Shown here: one piece after another, positions 10,396-21,673 of the stretch
Numbering within the stretch: position 1 is the stretch's first letter
How the letters are laid out: the number at the start of each line of letters is the position of its first letter
Assembly: GCA_002081555.1 (NCBI GenBank)
Contig: MZNV01001533.1
Span: 1-39,603, forward strand
DNA from: Protostelium mycophagum
Taxonomy: Eukaryota > Evosea > Variosea > Protosteliida > Protosteliaceae
Reading direction: 5' to 3'
Length of the DNA stretch: 39,603 nucleotides
The notes under the pieces: generated by a model
Databases searched by the model: none
What the model was told of the DNA's origin: nothing
Seen by the model: the letters and a program-made list of their open reading frames with translations, nothing else
Program-made: the position numbers and the translations under genes

Positions 10396-13062
10396 ATGGT
10401 GTTTTTCAAAGTGACCCAAGTTCTTCCCGTCGTTAATGTTAATGATGGAAAGATCAGCGTGCGAAGCTCACTCAACAGCTTGAGCAGCAGAAATACAGCA
10501 CATGCGGGTGCCATTGAAAGGTGAGATCGGATCCATCAGAGATCGGATCTGAAAGACGGAAGGACACTCCGAAAGATCATCTCGATCAGGTGCATAACGG
10601 TGGGTGTCGCCGTGATGCTGATCTTCATTGCCTCTTTATCCATCACCTTCCTGGCCGATGGTGTGCAGCAGAACCTCGTCGAAAAAAGTCTAAATCTACA
10701 GCGCGACTCTGTAGCTGCTCTTACCGGACAGTACGCTAAAGAGGTATTTGGTTGGAGCGACAACGCACTCATGACACGTAAGTCGAAATTCTTACTTTTT
10801 TCGGCATCTGAGAGATGTAGTGTCAGTGTATCTTAGTAGCAGGGACCTCCCCTTGCAATTGAATCCTTTAGAAGCCTGGGCTCTGAACTTCACTGAAGAA
10901 TTGAATTTCATGAGGACTTTGGGTTCCTCGAGAGCTCGCTCCGCCTTCCTCTTCCAAATGAATTGGAAAACTGGAGAGGTTGGGACACGATCTATTGAGA
11001 GATCTGAAAATCGAAGGTGATCGGCGTGCAAGCTATCGAGGATGTATATAATGTCATCGAAATGGTGCCGATATCTTTTGCAGCTGATACATCCCTGGTT
11101 CAATATTACGCCACCACAGCCACAGAAGATCTCACAACTATTGACTTGAAGAAGTGATTATTTTTATAGAACCGACATTTACTGATGACGTTAGGCCCAA
11201 CATGACAGCTGTACAAGGGGGGTTGATCGCGCTAAGTCAGCCGAGGAATTGTTCTTCACCATTTTGGTGGCAGGAACCGGTTTACTTTACAACACAAAAC
11301 ATCGACGGCACTGGTATTCCACAAAACCTCTCCAAGATGTGCCAGATTGCGTCGATGTGCTTGAATAATACCGCCATTGGGGTGATCAAGAGTTGCATTT
11401 CCCTCACCAAGTAATCTTTTCTTATTGTTAACTCTTGGTTGACCATCGAAGTTTAGAGGACATGCTGGATGACATCATCTTTGAAACGAAAACGAATGGG
11501 ACCTTGATGTACTTGAAGGATTTAGACAATAATCTTCTGGCCACATCAACTGGGTTATGGCCATACAATCCTGCCACGTGAGAGCCTTTTGGTTGATGAT
11601 AAGAGACTGATCAATGTAGAAACACACGGATAAACACCACAAATAGTGGTATACCATGGATTGAAATGTCCTATTATAACGTCCTTAACAATCCTCAAAA
11701 TCCAACTATGAATTATTTGGGTGCGTAATTCCACATCCTCTAAAAACATACTTTCTGAATTCTTTGCAGGAATAACATACCGAGTCCAACAGCTCCCCAT
11801 CACTGTTTCAGGACTGCATTTCAATATTATGATACTTCTGCCAGTCCCCAACAACACATTCAGAGTGCTGGCCATATCAATTTGCGTGTGCACCTGCTTG
11901 GCGGCATCATGCGCGTTCTTCATCATCGTCCTTTTCATCACACGTCCATTATTCCATCTCGCAGATCAGCTAGAGAGGGTAAATGTTCAGGTTGCCAGAA
12001 TACCAATGTAATTCGTTTACAGGTGTCCCACATGCAACTGGAGTTGAACGAGCTGTCAGAGCCGCCTTTTTTAGAGGCTTCAAAGTTGTACAAATCTTTC
12101 TCTATGATGCATGCAGCTCTCATTTCCTTCCGAAAATTCGTGCCGACAGAAGTCATCCAACACATTTTAAAGACAAAGGTGAATTTTAGTATCTCTATGG
12201 CTGGGCACACGGCTGACAACAATAGAGGGAAGCCCTTCCATATCTAAAAACATCACAAGCCACTGTGTTTTTTCAAGATATAAAAGATTTTACAAGTATG
12301 GCAGAGACGGTGGAGCCACAGATGCTGGCAGACATTACAGAAGAATACATGGAGGCAATGACATCCATCATCATCGATGTGAGCATAACAGAGATCGCAA
12401 TCGAACCCTATCCTGACAAGACACAGAATGGTGGGGTGATCGACAAGTACATCGGTGATTGCATCATGGCCCTCTTCAATGTACCTTCTCCGCTAGACAA
12501 CCACGAAGAGGCCGCCTGCCGGTCAGCTCTTGAATGTTCCAGTCACCTCCAGGTGCTAAATCGTCGATGGAAGAAGTTGTACGACGTTGAGCTGAAACAC
12601 CGAACCGGGATTAATACCGGAGACGTTTTGGCGGGAAATATTGGTAGCAGCCAACGGCTCGCTTTCACCTGCATCGGGGACAATGTCAATTTGGCCTCAC
12701 GAGTGGAGAATGCCAACAAATACTACGGCACAGACGTTCTCATCACAAAAGCGACATTAAACGGACTGAACACTACCAATTTTAGTTTTAGAAAGGTGGC
12801 AACCGTTAAAGTGGCGGGAAAACAGAAAGAGACGGAGCTGTACGAGATCACACATCAGAAAACAGCCGAGATCATGGAGCTGTTTTCTTGGTACAAAGAG
12901 GCCATCCAGAACTTCGAGCGTGGCGAACTGCAGATGTCAAGAAACGTTGTCGATAAGATATTAAGAGAATATCCTGACGATGGACCGACACAGCACCTGC
13001 TACATCGGATAGAAGAGAGCACTCAAAGAGGATGGGAAAGAGTAGAAACACTCAGCAAATAA
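10396..13062 (+). CDS. receptor-type class III adenylate/guanylate cyclase
   Basis: An N-terminal cytosolic stretch (ATG 10396, uncertain) leads, across a short intron, to a membrane helix VGVAVMLIFIASLSITFLA (about 10602-10660). The middle is an extracellular sensor of Cache/CHASE type, with FAADTSLVQYYATTATEDL, SSPFWWQEPVYF and SGIPWIEMSYYNVL and several N-glycosylation-like sites. A second helix LAISICVCTCLAASCAFFII lies near 11868-11940. It is followed by RPLFHLADQLERV (HAMP-like) and SFRKFVPTEVIQHILK. The catalytic domain (about 12265-12870) has both metal Asps in VFFQDIKDFT and DKYIGDCIMALF. The base/transition-state loop is INTGDVLAGNIG with CIGDNVNLASRVE. The Lys of DKYIGD and the Thr-Cys in the loop resemble microbial adenylate cyclases more than guanylate cyclases. 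It should act as a dimer at the plasma membrane, making cAMP on ligand binding. It ends at TAA 13060-13062. Confidence 0.92.
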
Positions 13063-13495
13063 TTTATTAAAATGATATGTTTGTTGTACAGCTTTAATGA
13101 CACTTTGATAGAGGTTTTTGAAAACTGAGACGTTGTGTTGTGCGTTGAATGAAAATCAAACCCAAATCAAATCCTTCCCAGATCTAGGTTTTGATGATTA
13201 CATTACGGACAAAAAGGCCCACAAAATGGATTAATTGGGCCAGAATAAATTTACACCCAATTTGAAGATCCGGAGATTATAGAAGTGTTGTCTCATGCTA
13301 ATATATGGTCCATAACTAATTGCTACAGAGCATTTCAACACGCAGCACTTCGTAGTCAATTCGACTTACTGATACTTTGATTACGGTGTGAGAACCTACT
13401 TGCGAGAGATGAACCGGTAATTACGTTATTTTAAAAAATGTGAGTAGCGACAATCATGTGTATGTTATCCTTTAAAAAGTTGACATGAACTCCAA
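13063..13495. other. convergent 3' spacer between cyclase and FAM135 genes
   Basis: AT-rich sequence between two gene ends. Apart from the ankyrin-like relic at 13261-13416, nothing recognisable is seen. AATAAA-like signals for either gene are not sharply defined. Confidence 0.5.
13261..13416 (+). pseudogene. possible ankyrin-type relic
   Basis: The plus frame reads FEDPEIIEVLSHANIW, then AFQHAALRSQFDLLIL, and after one in-frame stop LRCENLLARDEP. The spacing of 'A...A..S.FDLL..LL' and 'ARDEP' recalls the tandem ankyrin repeats common in amoebae. There is no start codon, no neighbouring repeat and a stop in the middle, so if real it is a dead fragment. It could be chance. Confidence 0.25.
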
Positions 13496-16429
13496 TCAAC
13501 ATAGATATTGTTTATAACGTTCCACAAACATCCTCGAGAAGACTTGGCTGTCTAAAAGTCGTATGTGTGCGTGTCTCCCAATGATACCATCGACTAACTC
13601 CCTTGGCTTCCCAAACAACACATTGATCCGGATCAGGTTGGTATGGCTGGTCAATAATGGAGATAAGAGGTTATGCACCATCTCTCTGTAAACCTGCAAG
13701 AGTTTAATTTTATTTAGAGATAAAAAACTTGTCCAAACAAAATTGGCTTGTCATCACCTCATTCCGATGTGATTCGCGACAGTTTTGGATTCGAGCTGAG
13801 GCGTAAGGTACATAAAGATCTTGATGTGATGATATCAATATCACATTCTTGAATTTCTCCAAAACTGTACACGTCATCAAACGTCACGGTAAAGACACGA
13901 AATCGATGCGGTAAGAAACGAGACCTGCGGAGCGACTCAATTGCACTAATAAAGAATCTTGTGGAGTAGGTGCGTCTGTCAACCCGAGTTGCTTCAGGCC
14001 CTTAGAGTTGGTGTATTTCTGGATCAGCCACATGGCCGGGGGGAGGAGGTTACTATTACTATACGTAGAGCCAAGATGTGGTGAAGAGAGAGTGATGAAT
14101 GTGTACAATCTCTCGTGGTATTCTGCCAAGAGGGGCGTACTCAGTGCGTAACGCATGATGACACCTCCGAGGGAATGTCCCACAAAACTGACAGCGTGAG
14201 AAGAGATGAGATGTGAAATAAACCTGAGCCTCTGTACGTTAAGATCCTCTTCTCTGATGAAATCGGTAATCTCTTCAGCGATCAACTGGCCCAATTCTTT
14301 GATACAGCCCAATGTCTGATTCTACAACACTGTAAATAGAAGTGGGGAATCATCGAACCTGTATGGACGCGCATATCAGATATTCGTATTCTTTGTGTTG
14401 CATCTGTATACAGTCTTTCAATAGCCTCAAGTCATATATATTTCCTGACATGATTCAGAAGAAGTTAAAACACTTTCAAAAATAAATAAAAATGATATAT
14501 TGAGATACCTGCTAGTCCGTGCACAAAGACGAAGAGGTGTGTTCCTCTATTCGCAATGTGCCTTTCAGAGAACAATTCGTCTATCTGTTGCTCCCTCTCT
14601 TGTCTCAATATGTACAGTGACGGGTCGTCATCCACCGGTAGATCGATCAATATGGATGACAAATCTATGATATCATAAGATTTACTCATGACAACCCCTT
14701 TTGGCATCTAGACAAGTATTTCAGTATCATTTCAGAAATATCCTGTTTTTAATATAAAATAAACCTAAATAAATCTGAATTAGTATCAAATACCGTAATG
14801 AATATAAAAATTAATATATTTACTTCTTTTGGAAAATCATTTGGCATGATATACTCTTCAAATACAATTGGATGCTCCTTCATTTATCAAATCAGTCATC
14901 TTTAACATCTACATACCTCTCTATCTTCCATCAGATTACAGTCTTGTATTCTGTTGATCTTGGACAGAAACGTCTCTTCGCCTCTCAGCATACTCGCTTC
15001 TGACCCGTCGTCATATGATCTAAAAATAGATTATTTATTTTCAGGTTGAAAATGAAACTCACGGAATGTCTTGGAGCCCATCTACTGTGTATCTCTTTAT
15101 TGTGCTCTTCTCATGTCAATATTGAAATTAAAAATAGATTTGACAGACAATACGTCAGAATTGACAGATTATACAGATGAGATATCGTGTATCGACAAAT
15201 AAAAATGTGATAAAAAATGCACCTTGTGGCACTGACTCCATGTGGTGTTTTCCATATTATAATATTCCGCCTTTAGATGTTGCATATACTCTTGCCCGAC
15301 CTCTACAAAATCGCGGTTGAAGAAATGCCACTCCTGATTTATTTATTTCAATTATATGTATATTTCGATTTTATATATATTTAAATCTTTATATATATAT
15401 TACCTGTTGCACTCTCTGCTTCAAGGCGTTGATGTCGTCCTCATTGGTCTCCATATCTGTACAAGATATCTCATCTGTATAATCTGTCAATTCTGACATA
15501 TTTGAGATATCATACCTTTTGTGAGGGTGTCTCTTCTGTGTTTTCTTTTCCTCTCGAAAAGTAATCTCGAGACAATTTTATTCGCGTTTCGTATTGAATG
15601 TAGACATTTGTACAGCGTCGACAGTGTCGACGCGATGTCGACCGTTGAATTTCTTCTGTAGGATGTCCGTCTGTTGAGTGGGCCCTCCCTGCATGAATAA
15701 ATTCTTGATATTTTTATATTCCACATTTATCACAATTCTCAATATAATAAATATATAATTTTTAATAAATATATAATAAATATATAGACATACTTGATGT
15801 CCGTAATGCAGGCATGAAGTGTCAATCGTAAAAGTCCAAAATACCAATGTGTGAATACAGAGGGGAAAAAAGTATGCAGGCCGTGTGATATCTTCTCTAC
15901 CCTGATAGAGCTGCTGCCCACCACCTTCATCTTTGTTTCATCACTCCTAAAAACATTAGACACCAATCTCATAAAATGTCACACACTGTGCTAGCTTCTT
16001 TGAAGGTGAAAATAACAAGTCGATGTGTACTAAAGCAACTTCTTCTGAAGGATTCTGGCACTTGTCAATCTCGATCGTTTTATTCTGTATCACCTTCGAG
16101 CCGAGTTCGAGGCGAAATGTTATCGTCTCATCAAGATCTTCTTCATGTTCTATATATTGTATCCAAAATGGTCTGGTGCAATATGATCTGGAATTGTCGG
16201 CAATCAGGGAGACTCTGTCTGGATAACGACATAATCTTGATGCTGATTTAATGAGCTCGATTAAAAAACAATACTCACTCGCTATATTTGTAGCACTATG
16301 TGCTGTTGATGTCATCCCAGATTCTGTCGTCAATTTGATGCGGAAAGCGTATGTCCCCTGCTCGAGAAGGTCTACATTTCTGAAGCTATCTAAATGTACC
16401 AGCACAGAAACAATCCACTTGGGCTCCAT
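13496..16429 (-). CDS. FAM135-family lipase-like protein (DUF3657 + DUF676)
   Basis: ATG 16429 gives SVLVHLDSFRNVDLLEQGTY, matching the N-terminal FAM135 domain. A 36 nt intron then joins NIA to SRLCRYPDRVSLIADNS. WIQYIEHEEDLDETITFRLE follows. The middle exons are smaller and less conserved. The C-terminal serine-hydrolase domain shows THLFVFVHGLAG (oxyanion strand, about 14530), then SFVGHSLGGVIMRYAL with the nucleophile Ser in GHSLGG (about 14175). TFITLSSPHLGSTYSNS and VLEKFKNVILISSHQDLYVP follow, the latter probably holding the acid residue. IIGRHAHIRLLDSQVF near the end may hold the His. The stop is at 13498-13496. Family members are presumed lipases or esterases of unknown substrate. 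No signal peptide, so probably cytosolic. Boundaries of the exons between 14700 and 15950 are uncertain. Confidence 0.92.
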
Positions 16430-16870
16430 ATAGCATGTTGCCTTTGGCTCATGAATGCAAAGGCGGGGTTATTCCTCTACAACAGGGAATAAATTAATGC
16501 GCATTAAAAATTGATTCTTTCACGAAAGTTTCTTCAGAGATCGAACTCGTCAGCGCAGTACTGGCTTACCTTCTATCTTCTTTTGGATAAGCTCCCTTCA
16601 GATCGATCTGAAGGCAATTTGTGAAACTAAATTATCCTTGTGGTCTTCTTTTATTTTCAACGAAGATGGCATGTACAGACAAATACTTCTGTCCAATTTA
16701 GCTGATGCGCTAATTTACCGTTAGTTACTGCTGAGCTGCGATAAGGAACCGGAATCCTCCGACGTCGGAACAATTTGAAAATGGGAGCCGAAGGAGCAGG
16801 GAAAAATGCCAAAATGTTGTTATATGATACACAACTACAGCCTTCTTGTCACCAGCGATCTTAGGGCGGA
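16430..16870. promoter_or_regulatory. divergent promoter region FAM135 / ankyrin-BTB gene
   Basis: A 441 bp spacer between two divergent starts. It contains a perfect 20 bp palindrome at 16605-16624. An open stretch from ATG 16781 shares the frame of the downstream gene but is closed by a stop at 16862-16864. It is either 5' leader or an unrecognised first exon. Confidence 0.45.
16605..16624. repeat. perfect 20 bp palindrome
   Basis: CCTTCAGATCGATCTGAAGG is its own reverse complement. Its place between two divergent starts fits a binding site for a dimeric regulator, but no partner is known. Confidence 0.6.
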
Positions 16871-19800
16871 ATGGAGGGAAGTCAAGAGGATAATTCTAAG
16901 CAATCAAAGAAGGTATCCCGTTTATTCTAACGCGACATCCGCATTAGATTTTAATACGATTACTACAAATGAAGCTTCATTTTGGATGTCTTCAACTGAA
17001 TGTCTTACAGCCCAAGAAATCAAAAAGTTTTTTGGGTAAATCGACTTCAAGTCTCATGTCGAGGAAGGTAAGACGGAATTACGTGTGTCTTTATTCAATC
17101 ATATCACGAGATACATCCGAGTATGCACTCATACTTGATTAATTACTGAGTCAGGGAATGTCATCAACAACGTATTAACATTTTACAGTCTATGAGTGTC
17201 GATCCCGCCGATGTGGAGGAGGAAATCACAACACCAGAGGTGAATCACATCTGTCGCCTCTTCTCACCTTTTGCAGCAGCCGATGAAATCATCCCCTCGC
17301 GGTGTCTTAAGGTGATCCAGCTTCATGTTTTTTTGGGTCTCAACTCTTTACAGAAGTTCTGCAGACAGCTCACCGAAAAGTCCCAGAAGCATAAAGAACT
17401 TTCTTGAAAAACTTGGGAAAAAACATACACCGTCATTACCTGAAGTAATTAATCATTATCATCTCCAAAATCACGAAGTGATGTTTCATTAACAAGAGAA
17501 GAACCTCTATATTTATAAACATAGACTCCTGCCACACGCCGAAATAATGAAGAAGATGAGAGCGTGGTGAGCGAGGTCATCAACCAAAGCAAAACAGAAC
17601 CAGAATCGGACAAATGTGATAAAGAGGACCTTAGAAGCAAGCTGAGGACGGTTTCTCTCGATTCTTTAGATTTGAAGGTGAAGATTTATTTATTTTAAAT
17701 CGATTTTATTCGCATTTATAATTATTTTTGGAATAAATTCTGGTGATCTGTGGCGAAAAGGATTCTCGTTATTTACGGTTAGACGTGCGGTTGTTACTGT
17801 GATATTTAAATTCTTAATGATAATGATGGAAAATAGAAATCTGAAAGCGAAGAAGAGACAACACTGCACACGTCATCACACAAAAATACCAACAGCACCA
17901 ACAGCAATAATAACAGCAATAATAACAGCAATAACAGCAATAACAGCAATAATAACAGCATCAACAGCAATAACAATCAAAATTCACCAAGAGGCAACCA
18001 CTCTTCTTTGATGGTATTTACTTGTATATTTATTTTAACATCAATATTGTTTCACGAAAATCTTTCTGCTTTTTTTGTAAAAGTCAATAAAATAATAAAT
18101 GTATTTGAAATATATTAATATATTTCAATATTCGAGAATTTCGGCATCAAAAATTTCGCACCACAAAATCATGTCCCACAATAATATTTACGAGAGAAAT
18201 AATTTACGAGAGAAATAATTTCCTCAGAAATTTCAAAGTACAGTCGACGAGAGGAGCGTCAGCATGGCCAGTATCGTCTGTATGAACCAAGGAACAAGGT
18301 CGTTTTTCCATACACTGTCAGATGACGGACTGTCTTCTCTGGCCGAGAAAGATGCTGATGGTAATACCATACTTCACTATGCCTCTATGCTTGGGCAGGT
18401 CAGTCTTATTTAAATATTTTATTTGAATATTTTATTTTATTCTACATTCGATTGGAAATGCGAAAATTCTGAGAAAATTCAGGTGGAATTGGTGCGACAT
18501 CTCTTGAGAAAAGGTGGGTTGGGGATAAGATATCATACATGATTTATATGATGTCGTATGTTGACGTCATCACAGGGGTGAAGGTGAACGAGCCCAATAT
18601 CCGTGGTATTACCGCGTTACATTTCGCAGTTTGTAAGACATCTCCACTACACACCATGACAGCTGAGTTGCTGCTCAACAACGGTGCGAAAGTTAATGCA
18701 AGGAGTAATGATAACGAGGTATTTATTTATTCGTATGTAATTTATTTCACCCTTTTGGCTTCCACAATCATTTTGTGAATCCATTATTTATTTTGTGCTG
18801 TGGTGAAGCCCAGTTCCCACGTGTTGGAAATCAATCACAAAAAAGTCTGTCTTTACCATTTTGAAAAATCTCAGACACCGATGCATTACGCAGTCGTGAG
18901 GGGAAGGACTGTTGGTAAATCCGCGAATGGAAATATGTTTGCAATGCTTTTATTGTCAAAATGGCGTGCAGATCCTAGCATCAGGTGAGTCGTCGCGATA
19001 AATTCGAAATTTAAAATTTAAAAAGAGACGCCGTGGCGGGAAGAACACCACTGCATTATGCTGCACAGTTCGGGTACTACCACATCTGTAATGTGATTTT
19101 GGAGAGATCTAGGAACGTGATTGACATCAAGTGAGTACTCATCTTATTATTTATTATTATCATTGTAGATGCCATTGTAGATCCCATTGACCTGTCATTC
19201 TACAATCAATATGATGGGAAAAAAATTGATAATCACAGGGACGATAAGGGATTCACACCTCTACATGTTGCCATTGTATACGGCAATTTGGAGGTAATGC
19301 CTTCAATATGCTCATCTGATCCTCTAAAGGTGTGCCGTCTGCTCATACTAAGAGGAGCGATGATAACAAGCGTGACAGACGAATACCTAACAGTCGTACA
19401 TCTAGCTTGCAAATACCAGAAACCGAGGATCTTGGATCTACTCTTTATCACCATCGAGAACCAGACGAGAAGTCATTCCAGAGATGTTTTCAGTTTAATG
19501 TCCAGACGTGACAAACATGGATTTTCTGCCGCCCACTATGCCGCCATTAAGGTCGTTTTATTATATTTTTTTGTAAATTGAAATAAAGCAGGGGGACGTG
19601 GACTCGTTACGGCAATTTCCTGATTATCTAAATTTAAAAGATAATATCGGTCAGTGAAAATAATAATGATGAATCATAATTGATGTCAGGATTGTCACCT
19701 TGTCTATGGGCCCTCAGTAAAGGAAACAAGTCGTGTTTATTATATCTAATATCCAAGGACCAATCCATGCTGCCAGTATTGGAGGACGAAATGGGCAATA

Positions 19801-21465
19801 ATGGTATTTATTCATTTATACCGTGCATTTTAATGTGTTTCTAGATATTTTATTTATATTTTTGTAGGGGATAATTTATTTCCATTTTCGAAAGAACTGA
19901 GTGTGGCGGTCCAAAATCCTGAATTTGCGGATATACAATGCATCGTGGATGGTATATTTATTTTATTTTAATTATTTTATTAAAATAGATATAGGACAGA
20001 CGGTACCGGCGCACAAGATCGTATTATATCGGTGTTTCAGAAACCAACTGAAGGACGATAATTCAATACAGGTGCACACTCACATTTATTTTCACAAGGA
20101 AGTATCCGATGACTAAAAGAACCAGACGCTGACACTTGACTCTAAAATCAAACTGGAGCAGTTGAAAGATTTATGTACATATCTTTACACTGGAAAAATA
20201 CCCTCATCGGATCAACAGATAAGAGGCCTATTAGAGGTGAATAACATCCACATCGTGTCGCTGATCTCATTAGATATCGAATATATTACAATTCACTCTG
20301 CTGAGGCAGATTTGTGAGACCGCGCTCATGTCTAAGGGGAAGTTATTACGAGTATCTACACTTCCACAATATCTCGGGACGATTTTAGACAAAGGTAATA
20401 TAAATTAACTTTGTGAAAATATAAATAACAATGATAGGTATATTTGTGGATATCACAGTCATAGTTGAACGTAAAAAATTCAAATTGCATCGATTTGTAC
20501 TGGCGTTTAGATGTAAATATTTATACGAAAAATTGAAGACCATCTCAGAGAGTACAGAAAACAAAAGGAGTGAGTCATCATCATTTGTATTACATTATAC
20601 ATCATTATTTTATTTACATAATACACCATTATTTTACTTACATAATACACCATTATTTGTATTTATTAGTGCAGGGAGTGAATCGTCGTCATCTTCAACG
20701 ACGGTCAGCGATTCAGAACTAAGTTCTAGTGTCTATTTAGACAATCTGAAGAGGTGATTTATTTTATTCGCCACCGAACGATATTTTGTGTTTGCGGCAA
20801 ACAACATCCAAAAAATACCAGAAGAATACACTTTTAAAAATATATTTTTGCACTGACAAGAATACAGCAAAGACGTCTACACCGGTACACAACTAGAAAT
20901 CACAGACGTCTCTCGAACCACCTTCGCCTGCATCGTCGACTTCCTCTACACCGATGTAGTCAGACGTATCGACACATTGATACTCGAAGATATCAGAAAT
21001 ATTCACAGAGCCGCACACTCTTATTGCCTCCCGCGACTTGCAAGGAAATGCGAAAAATATCTTTTCGAGAGGTTGAACGACAGTAACATGATGGAGATCT
21101 TAAACATCGCAATCGAAGAGAAGATCACAACACTACGGAAGGGGTGTGTCGACTATATCGCCTCTGATTTCAAGAAGATGAGTAAAGCGAAGCTTTTAGA
21201 CAACATACCTGCAGGTGTTATAGAAGAGATCAAGAAGAGGTCGGTTGTTCTTTGGTTTCTCGTGCGAGTTTTTGAATCTATTTTTAGATACAAAGAGATG
21301 AAACGGGAGGGGGAGCTACCGGACCCAAATGCAAGCAAGAAAAAGCGCGGGAAAAAAGGGGTGGAGGGTATGCCAGCCGAGCAGTTTTTCTCCAAGAGGC
21401 AACCCATGCCTACATCAGCTCCACCAAGACCCATGTTGGAGAGAAGAAATAGTCTAAAATGGTAA
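16871..21465 (+). CDS. low-complexity, ankyrin-repeat and double-BTB protein
   Basis: ATG 16871 gives MEGSQEDNSKQSKK. Small exons follow with Ser/Pro/Lys-rich text (ADSSPKSPRSIKNFLEKLGK) and then an Asn/Ser run. A 214 nt intron (18014-18227) joins in phase to KFQSTVDERSVSMASIV. An alternative is a separate gene starting at the Met of MASIV. Ankyrin repeats run from about 18340 to 19760: DADGNTILHYASMLGQ, GRTPLHYAAQFGYYHICNVI, DDKGFTPLHVAIVYGNLEV and DKHGFSAAHYAAIK. BTB 1 (about 19900-20400) has FADIQCIVD, VPAHKIVLYRCF and LCTYLYTGKIP. BTB 2 (from about 20435) has FVDITVIVERKKFKLHRFVL, then FACIVDFLYTDVV and a BACK-like helical region. The basic tail ends at 21465. ABTB1 has the same ankyrin plus two-BTB order. 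Such proteins usually act as Cullin-3 adaptors; that role is inferred. Confidence 0.88.
17890..17980 (+). repeat. AAC/AGC/AAT trinucleotide tract encoding Asn/Ser
   Basis: An imperfect run of AAC, AGC and AAT codons inside an exon of the ankyrin-BTB gene, giving about 30 residues that are almost all Asn or Ser. Such tracts are usual in amoebozoan proteins and vary in length. Confidence 0.85.
20590..20665 (+). repeat. 24 bp tandem repeat within an intron
   Basis: About three imperfect units of ATTTTACTTACATAATACACC lie in the intron between the two halves of the second BTB domain. The frame stays open through it, but the flanking GT and AG sites and the poor fit to the BTB fold favour intron. 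Confidence 0.6.
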
Positions 21466-21673
21466 TAAAACAATGTAAACACTGGAGAATAACATAATTA
21501 TATTTCAATTGTAACTTCTATTATGAAATATATAAATGATGCACAGCCTCAGAACTGACATAATTATAATGCTGAAAAATGATCATAATTATTCTTTGTA
21601 GACGGCAGTCCGGAGAAATAATTCTTCCGTTTGCATGAGTTTTCCGACAAAAAAACGGGACACACTCTCCACG

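Noticed and set aside
10396-10440. Third copy of the intronic MITE (TTTTTCAAAGTGACCCAAG resembles the end of copy 2)
   Set aside because: Only about 20 bp match; no opposite terminus or inner blocks nearby, so it may be chance. It does make the cyclase start less certain.
12265-13062. Cyclase catalytic part as a separate soluble gene
   Set aside because: A short intron ending at AATAG joins HILKTK to REALPYLKTSQATVFFQD in phase, linking it to the membrane part.
16535-16610. Possible minus-strand tRNA (AGTTCGATC on the reverse strand)
   Set aside because: The T stem does not pair and no acceptor stem is found.
17890-17980. CRISPR-like or structured repeat array
   Set aside because: It is a trinucleotide tract inside an open exon encoding Asn/Ser, without spacers.
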